Below are positions 1 through 6,109 of a stretch of DNA of 9,111 nucleotides, one piece after another. Position numbers and translations under genes: made by a program. Location of the stretch: NCBI GenBank assembly GCA_964397565.1, contig CAYNJC010000069.1:1-9111 (forward strand). Reading direction: 5' to 3'. The notes under the pieces were generated by a model. The model saw only the letters and a list, made by a program, of their open reading frames with translations. It was not told the DNA's origin and ran no database searches. Origin of the DNA: JAPLST01 sp964397565. Lineage in GTDB: Bacteria > Auribacterota > UBA3054 > JAPLST01. Within the stretch, counting starts at the first letter, position 1. Each line of letters starts with the position of its first letter.

Positions 1-38
1 AACAACCACTACTTGCCGCTTGACTTTTAAGACCGTAT

Positions 39-265
39 CTACAAGGACGCTGCAACATAGAAGGCGCACTCATTAGTAAGGCGGCAGAGCTGCAGAAGTT
101 GCCGGCGTTCCCTTCACGGTAATTTATTTTGCAACAAAATAAATTAAGGCGCAGCGTGCAGATTCTCCGCACGCAGGCGGCTCCCATCCGCGCCGCTGGC
201 AGGACTCCAAGCGGCTGACTACCGACGCACTGCTTTCTTCGTGCCTTCGTGGCCCAATGTCTGCT
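39..265. repeat. 3'-flank repeat module, copy R1
   Basis: This gene-free stretch lies beyond the terminator of the first PEP-CTERM gene. Positions 87-207 match 2126-2246 closely, 39-81 match 6338-6380 in 38 of 43 bases, and 236-253 is a CTTCGTGCCTTCGTGG repeat also found near 2286, 4272 and 6394. It contains a perfect inverted repeat at 121-131/135-145 (AATTTATTTTG, loop CAA) and a shorter one at 154-159/169-174 (GCGTGC/GCACGC). No gene is supported here. Copies occurring in the same place relative to other genes suggest either duplication of whole gene cassettes or a mobile intergenic repeat. Confidence 0.75.
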
Positions 266-287
266 TGGCGCCTTGGCCTTGCGCAGC

Positions 288-320
288 AAAAAACGTGGGC
301 GGCATTGCTGCCGCCCACGT
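288..320 (-). terminator. Rho-independent terminator of PEP-CTERM gene 1
   Basis: Read on the minus strand, a perfect 12-bp stem (293-304 with 309-320, 4-nt loop) is followed by a run of six T. It starts 30 nt after the stop codon of the gene ending at 351. The stem differs from those after genes 2 and 3 by a paired change (T-A here, C-G there), which supports real base pairing. Confidence 0.93.
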
Positions 321-350
321 GTGATGCTAGCAAAACGACGATGCCCTAAA

Positions 351-1595
351 TCAGCGCCGGCGCCGCAGAAGCAACAGGCCGCACAAGGCAAGCACTGTGC
401 ATGCCGGCTCCGGTACGGCGAAGCCAAGGGCCGCCAATTGTGTTGGGAATTCGGTCTTCACATCGGTGCCATACAAGATGCTATCATAGGTATCCGTGAA
501 CAGCTTCGAACCGGATGAACCCAGGCGACCGCGATAGGCACCCACGCCTTCGGACGGGGTGATGTCTTGCAAGCCCAACTGCGGTTGGTCTGCATTGAAC
601 ATGAACACACCGCGCACGTCGCCGCTGTCGTCCGTGACAACCGCAACCGCCACCAAAGTGCCACCGCCAAGTGCCGGTGATTGCGAGAGATCAACCACTT
701 CAAGGTCAACCGGCCGCGTTTCAGAGGAGTTACCCGGCAGATCGATCAGCTTAAACGGTGTCTGCGCCACGGGGCTGCCGCCCGCTAACTGGTTGACATT
801 GGTCACGCAATAAATCGCATTGTCCGGATTAGTTGCATTGCGGCTGAACACTGCGAAAAGGCGCCCGGCCTGACCGCCGTCGTAAATCACCGAGGAGTAG
901 TTGTCGCTGTTGGTTGAAAGATACGTTCCCCAGACGGTGGTCACGTCATGATTGCCCCCGTTTAACGTGATTCTCTTGACTTCCAAGTCGTCGAGGGTGC
1001 TATCCGTGTAGCGGTGGATGCCGGCGTACACAAGTTCGTCCACCGAGGTGCGCTGGATGATGGCGACATTCTGGCCGCAATCCGGCCAGCCTTGCGTGCC
1101 TTTCCAGTGCACAGGTTCTTTGGGATTAACCGCAGTTGCGCCGACCGCTGGCTGCCCGGCGCTGTTGGTTGCATACCACGTATGGAAACCCCAATCTCGG
1201 TCATCTCCCGAGGTGCCGCCCCAGAAGGTGTTGTAAAACGTGTCGTTGAGTTTGACCCAGACCTCGCCGTCTTCGCCACCGCCATCATTCGGGCAAATAC
1301 CGCCAAGCACGAATTCCCATGCGCCGTCCGAGCCGGCTGCGGGCGCGCTGGCAGCAATGCGCCAGATGCTCTGGGTGCGCGGGTCACCTTCCATGGCATA
1401 CCCCGAAACATACACATACCCATCCTTGTCTTGGTTCTTGACATACGCCATGCGGTGCTCACCAGGCAGGACGAGCCCGGTGCCAACTTGGTCCGGAATG
1501 TCAAGCCCGTTGGTAACCGAGTACGTATCATACGCGAACAGCCCGGTGCTGCTCAACAAACTCACTGCGATAATCATGCTGCCCAAAGTCTTCAT
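351..1595 (-). CDS. PEP-CTERM sorting domain protein, gene 1
   Basis: This is a secreted protein of 414 residues and unknown function. Residues 1-21 form a signal peptide (MKT, hydrophobic core, cleavage likely after LFA). The C-terminus is a PEP-CTERM signal: VPEP at 394-397, a hydrophobic stretch and a final run of four Arg. In known systems an exosortase removes this signal and directs the protein to the envelope or extracellular matrix. The body is rich in Gly, Asp and aromatic residues and probably mostly beta strand; that is inference. Blocks such as WYATN..G.P (about 140-150), WKG and LEVKRI align weakly with the genes at 2399 and 4389, so the three are probably distant homologues. The start at 1595 is set by a GAGGAG ribosome site at 1601-1606, 5 nt upstream. 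It has its own promoter, leader and terminator, so it is probably monocistronic. The ligand or structural role cannot be read from the sequence. Confidence 0.93.
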   Translation of the reverse strand: MKTLGSMIIAVSLLSSTGLFAYDTYSVTNGLDIPDQVGTGLVLPGEHRMAYVKNQDKDGYVYVSGYAMEGDPRTQSIWRIAASAPAAGSDGAWEFVLGGICPNDGGGEDGEVWVKLNDTFYNTFWGGTSGDDRDWGFHTWYATNSAGQPAVGATAVNPKEPVHWKGTQGWPDCGQNVAIIQRTSVDELVYAGIHRYTDSTLDDLEVKRITLNGGNHDVTTVWGTYLSTNSDNYSSVIYDGGQAGRLFAVFSRNATNPDNAIYCVTNVNQLAGGSPVAQTPFKLIDLPGNSSETRPVDLEVVDLSQSPALGGGTLVAVAVVTDDSGDVRGVFMFNADQPQLGLQDITPSEGVGAYRGRLGSSGSKLFTDTYDSILYGTDVKTEFPTQLAALGFAVPEPACTVLALCGLLLLRRRR

Positions 1596-1616
1596 ACTGA
1601 CTCCTCAATTTTTCTA

Positions 1617-1721
1617 CAGACGTTAAAAGAAGTGTGGTTGGTTGTATTGGCAAGCCACCCCCTCTGCCGTCGCCGCGCACCCTGCGCCACTTCAACCATC
1701 AGCGGTAGTTTACCAACTTTC
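1617..1721 (-). promoter_or_regulatory. Conserved 5' leader of gene 1 (candidate structured RNA)
   Basis: This is the untranslated region between the predicted transcription start (about 1721) and the ribosome site. Its core at 1636-1696 matches the leader of gene 3 (5696-5756) in 60 of 61 bases, although the two proteins are only distantly similar. Possible pairings in the RNA are GCGCA-GGG-TGCGC, TGGC-TT-GCCA, GTGG with a downstream CCAC, and a long-range GTTGGT (5' end) with ACCAAC (3' end). It matches no riboswitch class that I recognise. A role in transcript stability or ligand- or protein-dependent control is inferred only. Confidence 0.6.
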
Positions 1722-1727
1722 ACAACC

Positions 1728-1756
1728 AGCATATCAAATATGAATGCATTTGTCAA
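1728..1756 (-). promoter_or_regulatory. Sigma-70-type promoter P1 of gene 1
   Basis: On the minus strand, TTGACA (1751-1756) is separated by 17 nt from TATGCT (1728-1733). The predicted transcript starts near 1721, about 125 nt before the start codon. The same arrangement with the same TTGACA and spacing occurs before genes 2 and 3. Confidence 0.85.
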
Positions 1757-1762
1757 GTGGCA

Positions 1763-1915
1763 ATAATATAATTGTATAGCATATATTTAATAACAAATGA
1801 AAAAGCAAGGGGAAAAATGATTGCTCACAAGGCATAAATAAACCATAACCAGTTGCGCAAGTTATAATTAAAGAAAAAAAGCGCTGTTAATAGAAAAATT
1901 AATGAAAGTATAGTA
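1763..1915 (-). promoter_or_regulatory. AT-rich upstream module A with second promoter P2
   Basis: This AT-rich stretch directly upstream of P1 resembles 3830-3985 and 6110-6195 (shared blocks: GTATAGC, TTTAATAA, AAATGAAAAA and GTTATA on the plus strand). On the minus strand it contains a second promoter-like pair, TTAACA (1885-1890) and TATAAC (1861-1866) with 18-nt spacing. The equivalent pair with 17-nt spacing is present before gene 2. It may be a distal promoter or an activator binding region. No coding frame in it is conserved among the copies. Confidence 0.5.
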
Positions 1916-1919
1916 GTAA

Positions 1920-1940
1920 ATTATCGCGTGGCGCGATAAT
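1920..1940. repeat. Perfect 9-bp inverted repeat ATTATCGCG
   Basis: ATTATCGCG (1920-1928) pairs perfectly with 1932-1940 across a 3-nt loop, TGG. It lies upstream of P2 of gene 1. No adequate T-run follows on either strand, so it is not a convincing terminator. It could be an operator or part of the hairpin cluster that follows. Confidence 0.6.
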
Positions 1941-2125
1941 CTGTAAAACGGCCAAAGGTCGCATAAGGGTGCTGCTGCGTGTGCGCGGGGGGGTGGCTGC
2001 TGCAGCAGCCCGGCGCATCGCCGAGGGGAACGCGGCACGCCCGTGCCGTCCCGCCAACGGCGTGGAGATGCGGGATGTCCATATCCCGCTCAATTCTCGT
2101 GCGGCACGACAAGTTTAAGGCTACA
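1941..2125. other. GC-rich intergenic hairpin cluster, no gene
   Basis: No credible gene is present. Perfect inverted repeats follow one another: a 16-bp palindrome at 1995-2010, CGGCG stems at 2011-2023, CGGCACG stems at 2033-2048, GCGGGAT stems at 2070-2089 and TCGTGC stems at 2097-2109. The stretch is much more GC-rich than the module at 1763-1915 beside it. Open frames across it are not conserved and lack ribosome sites. It may be a small structured RNA or remains of repeat elements. Confidence 0.5.
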
Positions 2126-2316
2126 GAGCTGCAGAAGTTGTCGGCGGTCCCTTCACGGTAATTCCTTTTGCAACAAAACAAATTAAGGCGCAGCGTGCAG
2201 ATTCGCCGCACGCAGGCGGCTCCCATCCGCGCCGATGGCGGGACTAGCCAAGCCAGCTCTCTTTCAGCACCGACGCACTGCTTTCTTCGTGCCTTCGTGG
2301 CCCAATGTCTGCCTTT
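2126..2316. repeat. 3'-flank repeat module, copy R2
   Basis: Positions 2126-2246 match 87-207 with few differences, and 2284-2302 carries the CTTCGTGCCTTCGTGG repeat. The inverted repeat seen perfectly at 121-145 is degraded here (2160-2184, two mismatched pairs). Positions 2225-2258 occur again in inverted orientation at 6250-6283, in 33 of 34 bases. From 2284 onward the sequence is identical to 4274 onward. Confidence 0.75.
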
Positions 2317-2335
2317 CGCCTTTGCCTTGCGCAGC

Positions 2336-2368
2336 AAAAAACGCGGGCGGCATTGCTGCCGCCCGCGT
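2336..2368 (-). terminator. Rho-independent terminator of PEP-CTERM gene 2
   Basis: A perfect 12-bp stem (2341-2352 with 2357-2368, 4-nt loop) is followed on the minus strand by six T. It lies 30 nt after the stop codon of the gene ending at 2399 and is identical to the terminator at 4326-4358. Confidence 0.94.
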
Positions 2369-2398
2369 GTGATGCTATCAAAACGACGATGCCCTGAA

Positions 2399-3667
2399 TC
2401 AGCGCCGGCGCAACGCGAGCAGCAGGCCCGCCACGCCCAGCAGTGCCGTCGCCGGCTCCGGAACACCCATGTCCAAGCGATACATGACGCGCGCCGCTGC
2501 CGTGTCGCCACTGATCACAAACAGATAGCGCCCGGCCTTGCCAAGCTGCAGCCTGCCTGAATCCGCGCCGCTCGGCACGATATTGCTGACGCCAAACAGC
2601 GTGACCGGCCCGCTCGTCGGATTGGCCAAGTCAAATGCCAGAATGGAGCCGTTGCCGCCGCCGACGTTCGCGCTGACCACGACCAAGTCTTTGCCCAGCA
2701 CGTTCTCGGTCGGCCCAAAGGCCACAATGCCACACGCGGCTGAAGTATCCCATGCATCGGCGCCCGCGCCCATGGTGGTAACCGGCACCACATTGTAGGC
2801 GTTGCTCACGCACTGCGCCAACGACACCAGATCGCTGTTGCCAACCACATTGGTGACAACCCAAATACCGTCGGCGGTCGTCGAGCTGGTCGGGCCTTTC
2901 CAGATGTAGGTGTTGCCTTTGTACGTCATGCTGCGTGACCACGCCTTGTACTGGCCGTCGGTCGCCTTGCGCGCAAGCGTATTGGCTGTGTTCCAGCCGC
3001 TGGGTGCCGTGCCGCCGACACGGCGCGCTTCAATGTTCGCAATCGAGTCGCCACTCTGGCTACCCGACGTTGACACCGCAATGTAGTTGGTCAAATAACT
3101 GAATTGTGCAAAACCGCCAGGATACGAAACGGCATACGGATGCCGGTTACCCGGCCGCCATGCATTGGCCACGCCATTGACTTGCGTGCCCGGAATGGTC
3201 GGCACGCCCATTGCATTGGTCGAATAATACGAGAACCACGACCAGTCCCAACCGCCACCTACGTCCTGCATCGCAGCGAAGTTCGGACCGATGAACGCGC
3301 CGTTGCGCTTGCACAAGGAAACGGAGCCCTCATTGTTGGCGGTATAGCGCAATATTTGCTGCCACTGCGAGTAGTAGCTGTCGACCGGCAAATTCGGCAG
3401 GACGCGGAAGACGTAGGTGTAGCCCCCAGCCCCAGTATCCGCTTGGAAAAAATCCCACGCCGTGCCGCCGGCGGCGTACCACAACTTCAGATACAAGTAG
3501 CCGTCCGGCGTCGCGTCAAAATCTGGCACGAAATCCGTATTATCAGCCCACAGCGCCGGATTCGGGCAGTTCGTGGCGACTGATGGAATGGTGGTCCACG
3601 TCGGCGCACCATACGCGAACGGGACGAGCAGACAGACAAGCGCAGCAACTCTAAGCATGGTCTTCAT
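2399..3667 (-). CDS. PEP-CTERM sorting domain protein, gene 2
   Basis: This is a secreted protein of 422 residues and unknown function. Residues 1-20 are a signal peptide (MKTMLR, hydrophobic core, cleavage likely after AYG). VPEP at 402-405, a hydrophobic segment and RRR at the end form a PEP-CTERM signal for exosortase-dependent sorting. The mature part is rich in Trp, Tyr, Asn and Gly. It contains the blocks FVPDFDA, FRVLPNLPVDSYYSQWQQ, DWSWFSYYSTNA, SIANIEAR and KATDGQYKAW, all shared with the gene at 4389. The start at 3667 is fixed by AGGAGAGGAG (3673-3682) with 5-nt spacing and by the signal peptide. Promoter, leader and terminator are its own. The last 246 coding bases (2399-2644) are identical to those of gene 3, including silent positions, which indicates recent recombination. 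A beta-rich fold is likely, but no ligand or enzyme motif is visible. Confidence 0.94.
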   Translation of the reverse strand: MKTMLRVAALVCLLVPFAYGAPTWTTIPSVATNCPNPALWADNTDFVPDFDATPDGYLYLKLWYAAGGTAWDFFQADTGAGGYTYVFRVLPNLPVDSYYSQWQQILRYTANNEGSVSLCKRNGAFIGPNFAAMQDVGGGWDWSWFSYYSTNAMGVPTIPGTQVNGVANAWRPGNRHPYAVSYPGGFAQFSYLTNYIAVSTSGSQSGDSIANIEARRVGGTAPSGWNTANTLARKATDGQYKAWSRSMTYKGNTYIWKGPTSSTTADGIWVVTNVVGNSDLVSLAQCVSNAYNVVPVTTMGAGADAWDTSAACGIVAFGPTENVLGKDLVVVSANVGGGNGSILAFDLANPTSGPVTLFGVSNIVPSGADSGRLQLGKAGRYLFVISGDTAAARVMYRLDMGVPEPATALLGVAGLLLALRRR

Positions 3668-3684
3668 ACGAGCTCCTCTCCTAC

Positions 3685-3781
3685 AGATGTTAAAGAACTG
3701 GTGGTTGGTTGGATTGGCAAGCCACCCCGAGCTGTAGTCGCCGCAGACACTGCGCCACTCAGCGGTAGTTTACCAAGCGTT
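3685..3781 (-). promoter_or_regulatory. Conserved 5' leader of gene 2 (candidate structured RNA)
   Basis: This is the gene 2 counterpart of the leaders at 1617-1721 and 5676-5781. Kept elements include TTGGTAAACTACCGCTGA at the 5' end, GTGGCGCAG, CTGCGGCGAC, GGGGTGGCTTGCCAAT and CCAACCAACC. A short block is missing relative to the other two, and the first hairpin is changed to CGCAG-TGT-CTGCG, still able to pair. GGTGG and downstream CCACC can form a further stem. It is non-coding in all comparisons: the frames differ between copies. Confidence 0.6.
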
Positions 3782-3788
3782 CACATGT

Positions 3789-3817
3789 AATATATCAAAA
3801 ACCCCCGCGTTTGTCAA
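3789..3817 (-). promoter_or_regulatory. Sigma-70-type promoter P1 of gene 2
   Basis: TTGACA (3812-3817) is followed after 17 nt by TATATT (3789-3794), read on the minus strand. The predicted start is near 3782, giving a leader of about 115 nt. Confidence 0.87.
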
Positions 3818-3829
3818 TGGGCAATTACA

Positions 3830-3985
3830 AAATCATCACGGTCATGTATAGCTCTTGTTTAATAAAAAATGAAAAACGAAGGCGAATAATCCCATCACTC
3901 GCGAGGCAAAAAAACACAAAGTGTTTATGCCGTTATAGTTGAAAATACAATCGGTGTTAATAAGGAATTTTATATGAGTATAGTA
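3830..3985 (-). promoter_or_regulatory. AT-rich upstream module B with second promoter P2
   Basis: This is a homologue of module A (1763-1915). On the minus strand it has TTAACA (3955-3960), 17 nt, then TATAAC (3932-3937), a good promoter-like pair. Downstream of that is a hairpin AAACAC-TTT-GTGTTT followed by a T-run, around 3907-3927, also recognisable in module C. That hairpin could attenuate transcripts from P2 before P1; this is inference. Confidence 0.5.
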
Positions 3986-4226
3986 TTGCTCCGAGGCAAG
4001 GTGGGGGACTTGAACGCACACGGGTGCTGAGCAAGGAGATCGGTTTTGTGATGTGTGCGGCTCAAATGCTGCAAGCCCCCTGCAGTTGGCGTTCACGCTG
4101 CAGCCTATGTGCTACATTCTCGCGCGGCGCAAAGCATCACGAAACACCACGATGCTGAACTCAAAATTCGCTCGTGACGAACGAAGTTACTCAACTACAC
4201 AAGCTGAAGCTTGTACTCCAAAATTA
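3986..4226. other. Gene-free intergenic stretch
   Basis: No gene, terminator or tRNA is supported. A minus-strand segment near 3983-4010 looks like the T-loop and acceptor end of a tRNA, but the rest of a tRNA is absent. A small inverted repeat CAAGCT-GA-AGCTTG lies at about 4199-4213. Open frames here lack ribosome sites and recognisable protein features. Confidence 0.5.
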
Positions 4227-4306
4227 CTTCTGCAGCAAAATAAATTAGGATGCAGTGCTGCGTTTTCTTCGTGTCTTCGTGCCTTCGTGGCCCAATGTCT
4301 GCCTTT
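4227..4306. repeat. 3'-flank repeat module, copy R3 (shortened)
   Basis: This is a truncated version of R1 and R2. It keeps the right arm CAAAATAAATTA of the inverted repeat (near 4234-4246), a GTGCAGTGCTGCG-like block shared with R4, and the longest form of the repeat, CTTCGTGTCTTCGTGCC followed by TTCGTGG (to about 4290). From 4274 it is identical to 2284 onward. Confidence 0.7.
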
Positions 4307-4325
4307 CGCCTTTGCCTTGCGCAGC

Positions 4326-4358
4326 AAAAAACGCGGGCGGCATTGCTGCCGCCCGCGT
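4326..4358 (-). terminator. Rho-independent terminator of PEP-CTERM gene 3
   Basis: A perfect 12-bp stem (4331-4342 with 4347-4358) with a 4-nt loop is followed on the minus strand by six T. It lies 30 nt after the stop codon of the gene ending at 4389. Confidence 0.94.
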
Positions 4359-4388
4359 GTGATGCTATCAAAACGACGATGCCCTGAA

Positions 4389-5660
4389 TCAGCGCCGGCG
4401 CAACGCGAGCAGCAGGCCCGCCACGCCCAGCAGTGCCGTCGCCGGCTCCGGAACACCCATGTCCAAGCGATACATGACGCGCGCCGCTGCCGTGTCGCCA
4501 CTGATCACAAACAGATAGCGCCCGGCCTTGCCAAGCTGCAGCCTGCCTGAATCCGCGCCGCTCGGCACGATATTGCTGACGCCAAACAGCGTGACCGGCC
4601 CGCTCGTCGGATTGGCCAAGTCAAATGCCAGAATCCTGCCATTGCCGCCACCGACGTTCGCGCTGACCACGACCAGGTCTTTGCCCAGCACATTCTCGGT
4701 CGGCCCAAAGGCCACGATGCCGCACGCGCTCGAATCATTCCATGTATCGGCGCCTGTCTCCATCGTCGTGACCGGCACCAAATTCCGCGCGTTCTCCACG
4801 CAATTCGACAATGAGATCAAATCGCTGTTGCCAACCACATTGGTAACAACCCAAATACCGTCGGCGGTCGTCGAGCTCGTCGGGCCTTTCCAAATGTAGG
4901 TGTTGCCTTTGTACGTCATGCCACGTGACCACGCCTTGTACTGGCCGTCGGTCGCCTTGCGTGCAAAGGTGTTGATGGTGGGACTCCAACCGCCGATCAG
5001 TGTCGAGCGCGCTTCAATGTTAGCGATCGAGCTGCCACTCTGGTTACCCGACGTTGACACCGCAATGTAGCTGGAATTTGAATTGAAGATGGCAAAACCA
5101 CCTAGATGAGAATTTGCATACGGCCACAGGTTGCCCGGACGCCAGGCATTGGCCTTGCCATTGACCGTCACGCCCGGAATGGTCGGCACGCCGGCCGCGT
5201 TGGTCGAATAATACGAGAACCATGACCAATCGTAGCCGCCGCCCACGTCCTGCATCTCATTGAAATTCGGACCGACGAACACGCCGTTGCGTTTGCACAA
5301 GGCAACTTTTTCAGCAGCCTGATCGCTGGCGGTATAGCGCAATACTTGCTGCCACTGCGAGTAGTAGCTGTCGACCGGCAAATTCGGCAGGACGCGGAAG
5401 AGGTAAGTGTAACCGGTTTGCTGGACCGGGAAAGCAGTCGGGTTGTAATCCCACGGCGCGTTTGTGCTGTAGTACAGCTTCAAGTACAGATAGCCGTCCG
5501 GAATCGCGTCAAAATCTGGCACGAAATCCGTATAGTCGGTCCACGTTGCCGGATTCGGGCAGTTTGTGGCGACCGACGGAATGGTGGTCCACGTCGGCGC
5601 GCCATACGCGAACGGGACGAGCAAACAGACAAGCGCAACAACTTTCAGCATGGTCTTCAT
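4389..5660 (-). CDS. PEP-CTERM sorting domain protein, gene 3
   Basis: This is a secreted protein of 423 residues, a close paralogue of the gene at 2399. A signal peptide (MKTMLKVVALV..., cleavage likely after AYG) and a C-terminal VPEP at 403-406 with hydrophobic segment and RRR mark it for exosortase sorting. The frame stays open upstream to 5921, but that extension would translate the leader, the promoter and an unrelated repeat. The true start at 5660 is shown by the ribosome site, the signal peptide and alignment with gene 2. The N-terminal and C-terminal parts match gene 2 closely; the middle (around residues 60-215) differs by substitutions and small insertions. The last 246 coding bases are identical to gene 2. 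Function is unknown; a structural or matrix protein is plausible, and no catalytic motif is seen. Confidence 0.94.
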   Translation of the reverse strand: MKTMLKVVALVCLLVPFAYGAPTWTTIPSVATNCPNPATWTDYTDFVPDFDAIPDGYLYLKLYYSTNAPWDYNPTAFPVQQTGYTYLFRVLPNLPVDSYYSQWQQVLRYTASDQAAEKVALCKRNGVFVGPNFNEMQDVGGGYDWSWFSYYSTNAAGVPTIPGVTVNGKANAWRPGNLWPYANSHLGGFAIFNSNSSYIAVSTSGNQSGSSIANIEARSTLIGGWSPTINTFARKATDGQYKAWSRGMTYKGNTYIWKGPTSSTTADGIWVVTNVVGNSDLISLSNCVENARNLVPVTTMETGADTWNDSSACGIVAFGPTENVLGKDLVVVSANVGGGNGRILAFDLANPTSGPVTLFGVSNIVPSGADSGRLQLGKAGRYLFVISGDTAAARVMYRLDMGVPEPATALLGVAGLLLALRRR

Positions 5661-5665
5661 ACGAG

Positions 5666-5675
5666 CTCCTCTCCT
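5666..5675 (-). promoter_or_regulatory. Ribosome binding site deciding the gene 3 start
   Basis: AGGAGAGGAG on the minus strand lies 5 nt before the ATG at 5660 and is identical to the site before gene 2. It argues against the longer open frame that begins at 5921. Confidence 0.85.
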
Positions 5676-5781
5676 ACAGATGTTAAAGAACTGGCGGTTG
5701 GTTGTATTGGCAAGCCACCCCATCTGCCGTCGCCGCGCACCCTGCGCCACTTCAACAATCAACGGTGATTTACCAACATTA
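5676..5781 (-). promoter_or_regulatory. Conserved 5' leader of gene 3 (candidate structured RNA)
   Basis: This leader is nearly identical to that of gene 1 (60 of 61 bases over 5696-5756) and similar to that of gene 2. GGTGG near the middle pairs with downstream CCGCC here, where gene 2 has CCACC; a G-U pair keeps the helix. The 5' GTTGGT can pair with ACCAAC near the 3' end to close the domain. Confidence 0.6.
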
Positions 5782-5787
5782 ACAACC

Positions 5788-5816
5788 ACTATAGCACAAA
5801 CAGACACGTTTGTCAA
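5788..5816 (-). promoter_or_regulatory. Sigma-70-type promoter P1 of gene 3
   Basis: TTGACA (5811-5816) is followed after 17 nt by TATAGT (5788-5793). The predicted start is near 5781. Unlike genes 1 and 2, the DNA just upstream is not the AT-rich module but an inverted-repeat element (5828-5998). Confidence 0.87.
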
Positions 5817-5827
5817 CGGCGCGGAGT

Positions 5828-5998
5828 ATACCAGCCCAGGGCATCGCCCTGGGAAATGAACGGGATAACCGGTGCACCCTGTCGGGGCGCAGGGAGGATG
5901 GGCGTTGCGATGCCACGCCACCTTGATTACCCCCGCCCCCGACAGGGCGGGAATGCAGCGGCTGTGTCGCTACCCAGGGCGTTGCCTTGGGCTGGTAT
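5828..5998. mobile_element. MITE-like element with 26-bp terminal inverted repeats
   Basis: The ends 5828-5853 and 5973-5998 are inverted copies of each other in 24 of 26 bases (starting ATACCAGCCC). Each end also folds on itself (CCCAGGGC with GCCCTGGG at the left). A nested inverted repeat, CCCTGTCGGGGCG (5877-5889) and its complement with one extra base (5934-5947), lies inside. It has no gene. No target duplication is evident, and related GC-rich hairpin sequence continues to about 6067 (AATGCC-TCTTG-GGCATT near 6050-6067), so the true boundaries are uncertain. It could be a non-autonomous mobile element or a structured intergenic repeat. Confidence 0.6.
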
Positions 5999-6109
5999 GC
6001 CTTGCCCCCTTCGGGCATCGCTGCACCCACCCGCCCCGCGCGAAAGTCAATGCCTCTTGGGCATTTGAGGCAACAAATTATACGCACCGCCGGATCTGGA
6101 TAAAACATG
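5999..6109. other. Intergenic continuation of inserted DNA
   Basis: No gene is present. Short hairpins (GCCC-CCTTC-GGGC near 6005-6018; AATGCC/GGCATT near 6050-6067) suggest it belongs with the element to its left. Comparison with module B indicates that about 290 bp in all (about 5818-6109) separate promoter P1 of gene 3 from its upstream module. Confidence 0.45.

Noticed and set aside
1600..1705. Leader peptide in the gene 1 leader whose stop overlaps the start codon
   Set aside because: The frame is not kept: gene 3 has a different relation to the start and gene 2 has no start codon, so coding is not conserved.
1799..1830. Small plus-strand ORFs in the AT-rich modules starting ATGAAAAA or ATGAACAA
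   Set aside because: They have different lengths and reading frames in the three copies and no ribosome site.
3983..4010. tRNA-like 3' end on the minus strand (TTCAAGTCCCCC, then CCTCGGAGCA)
   Set aside because: No matching 5' acceptor arm, anticodon arm or good T-stem lies in the 90 nt upstream. It may be a fragment or chance.
5661..5921. N-terminal extension of gene 3 to position 5921
   Set aside because: The extension would translate the leader, promoter and part of the inverted-repeat element. Genes 1 and 2 have no such extension, and the ribosome site and signal peptide begin at 5660.
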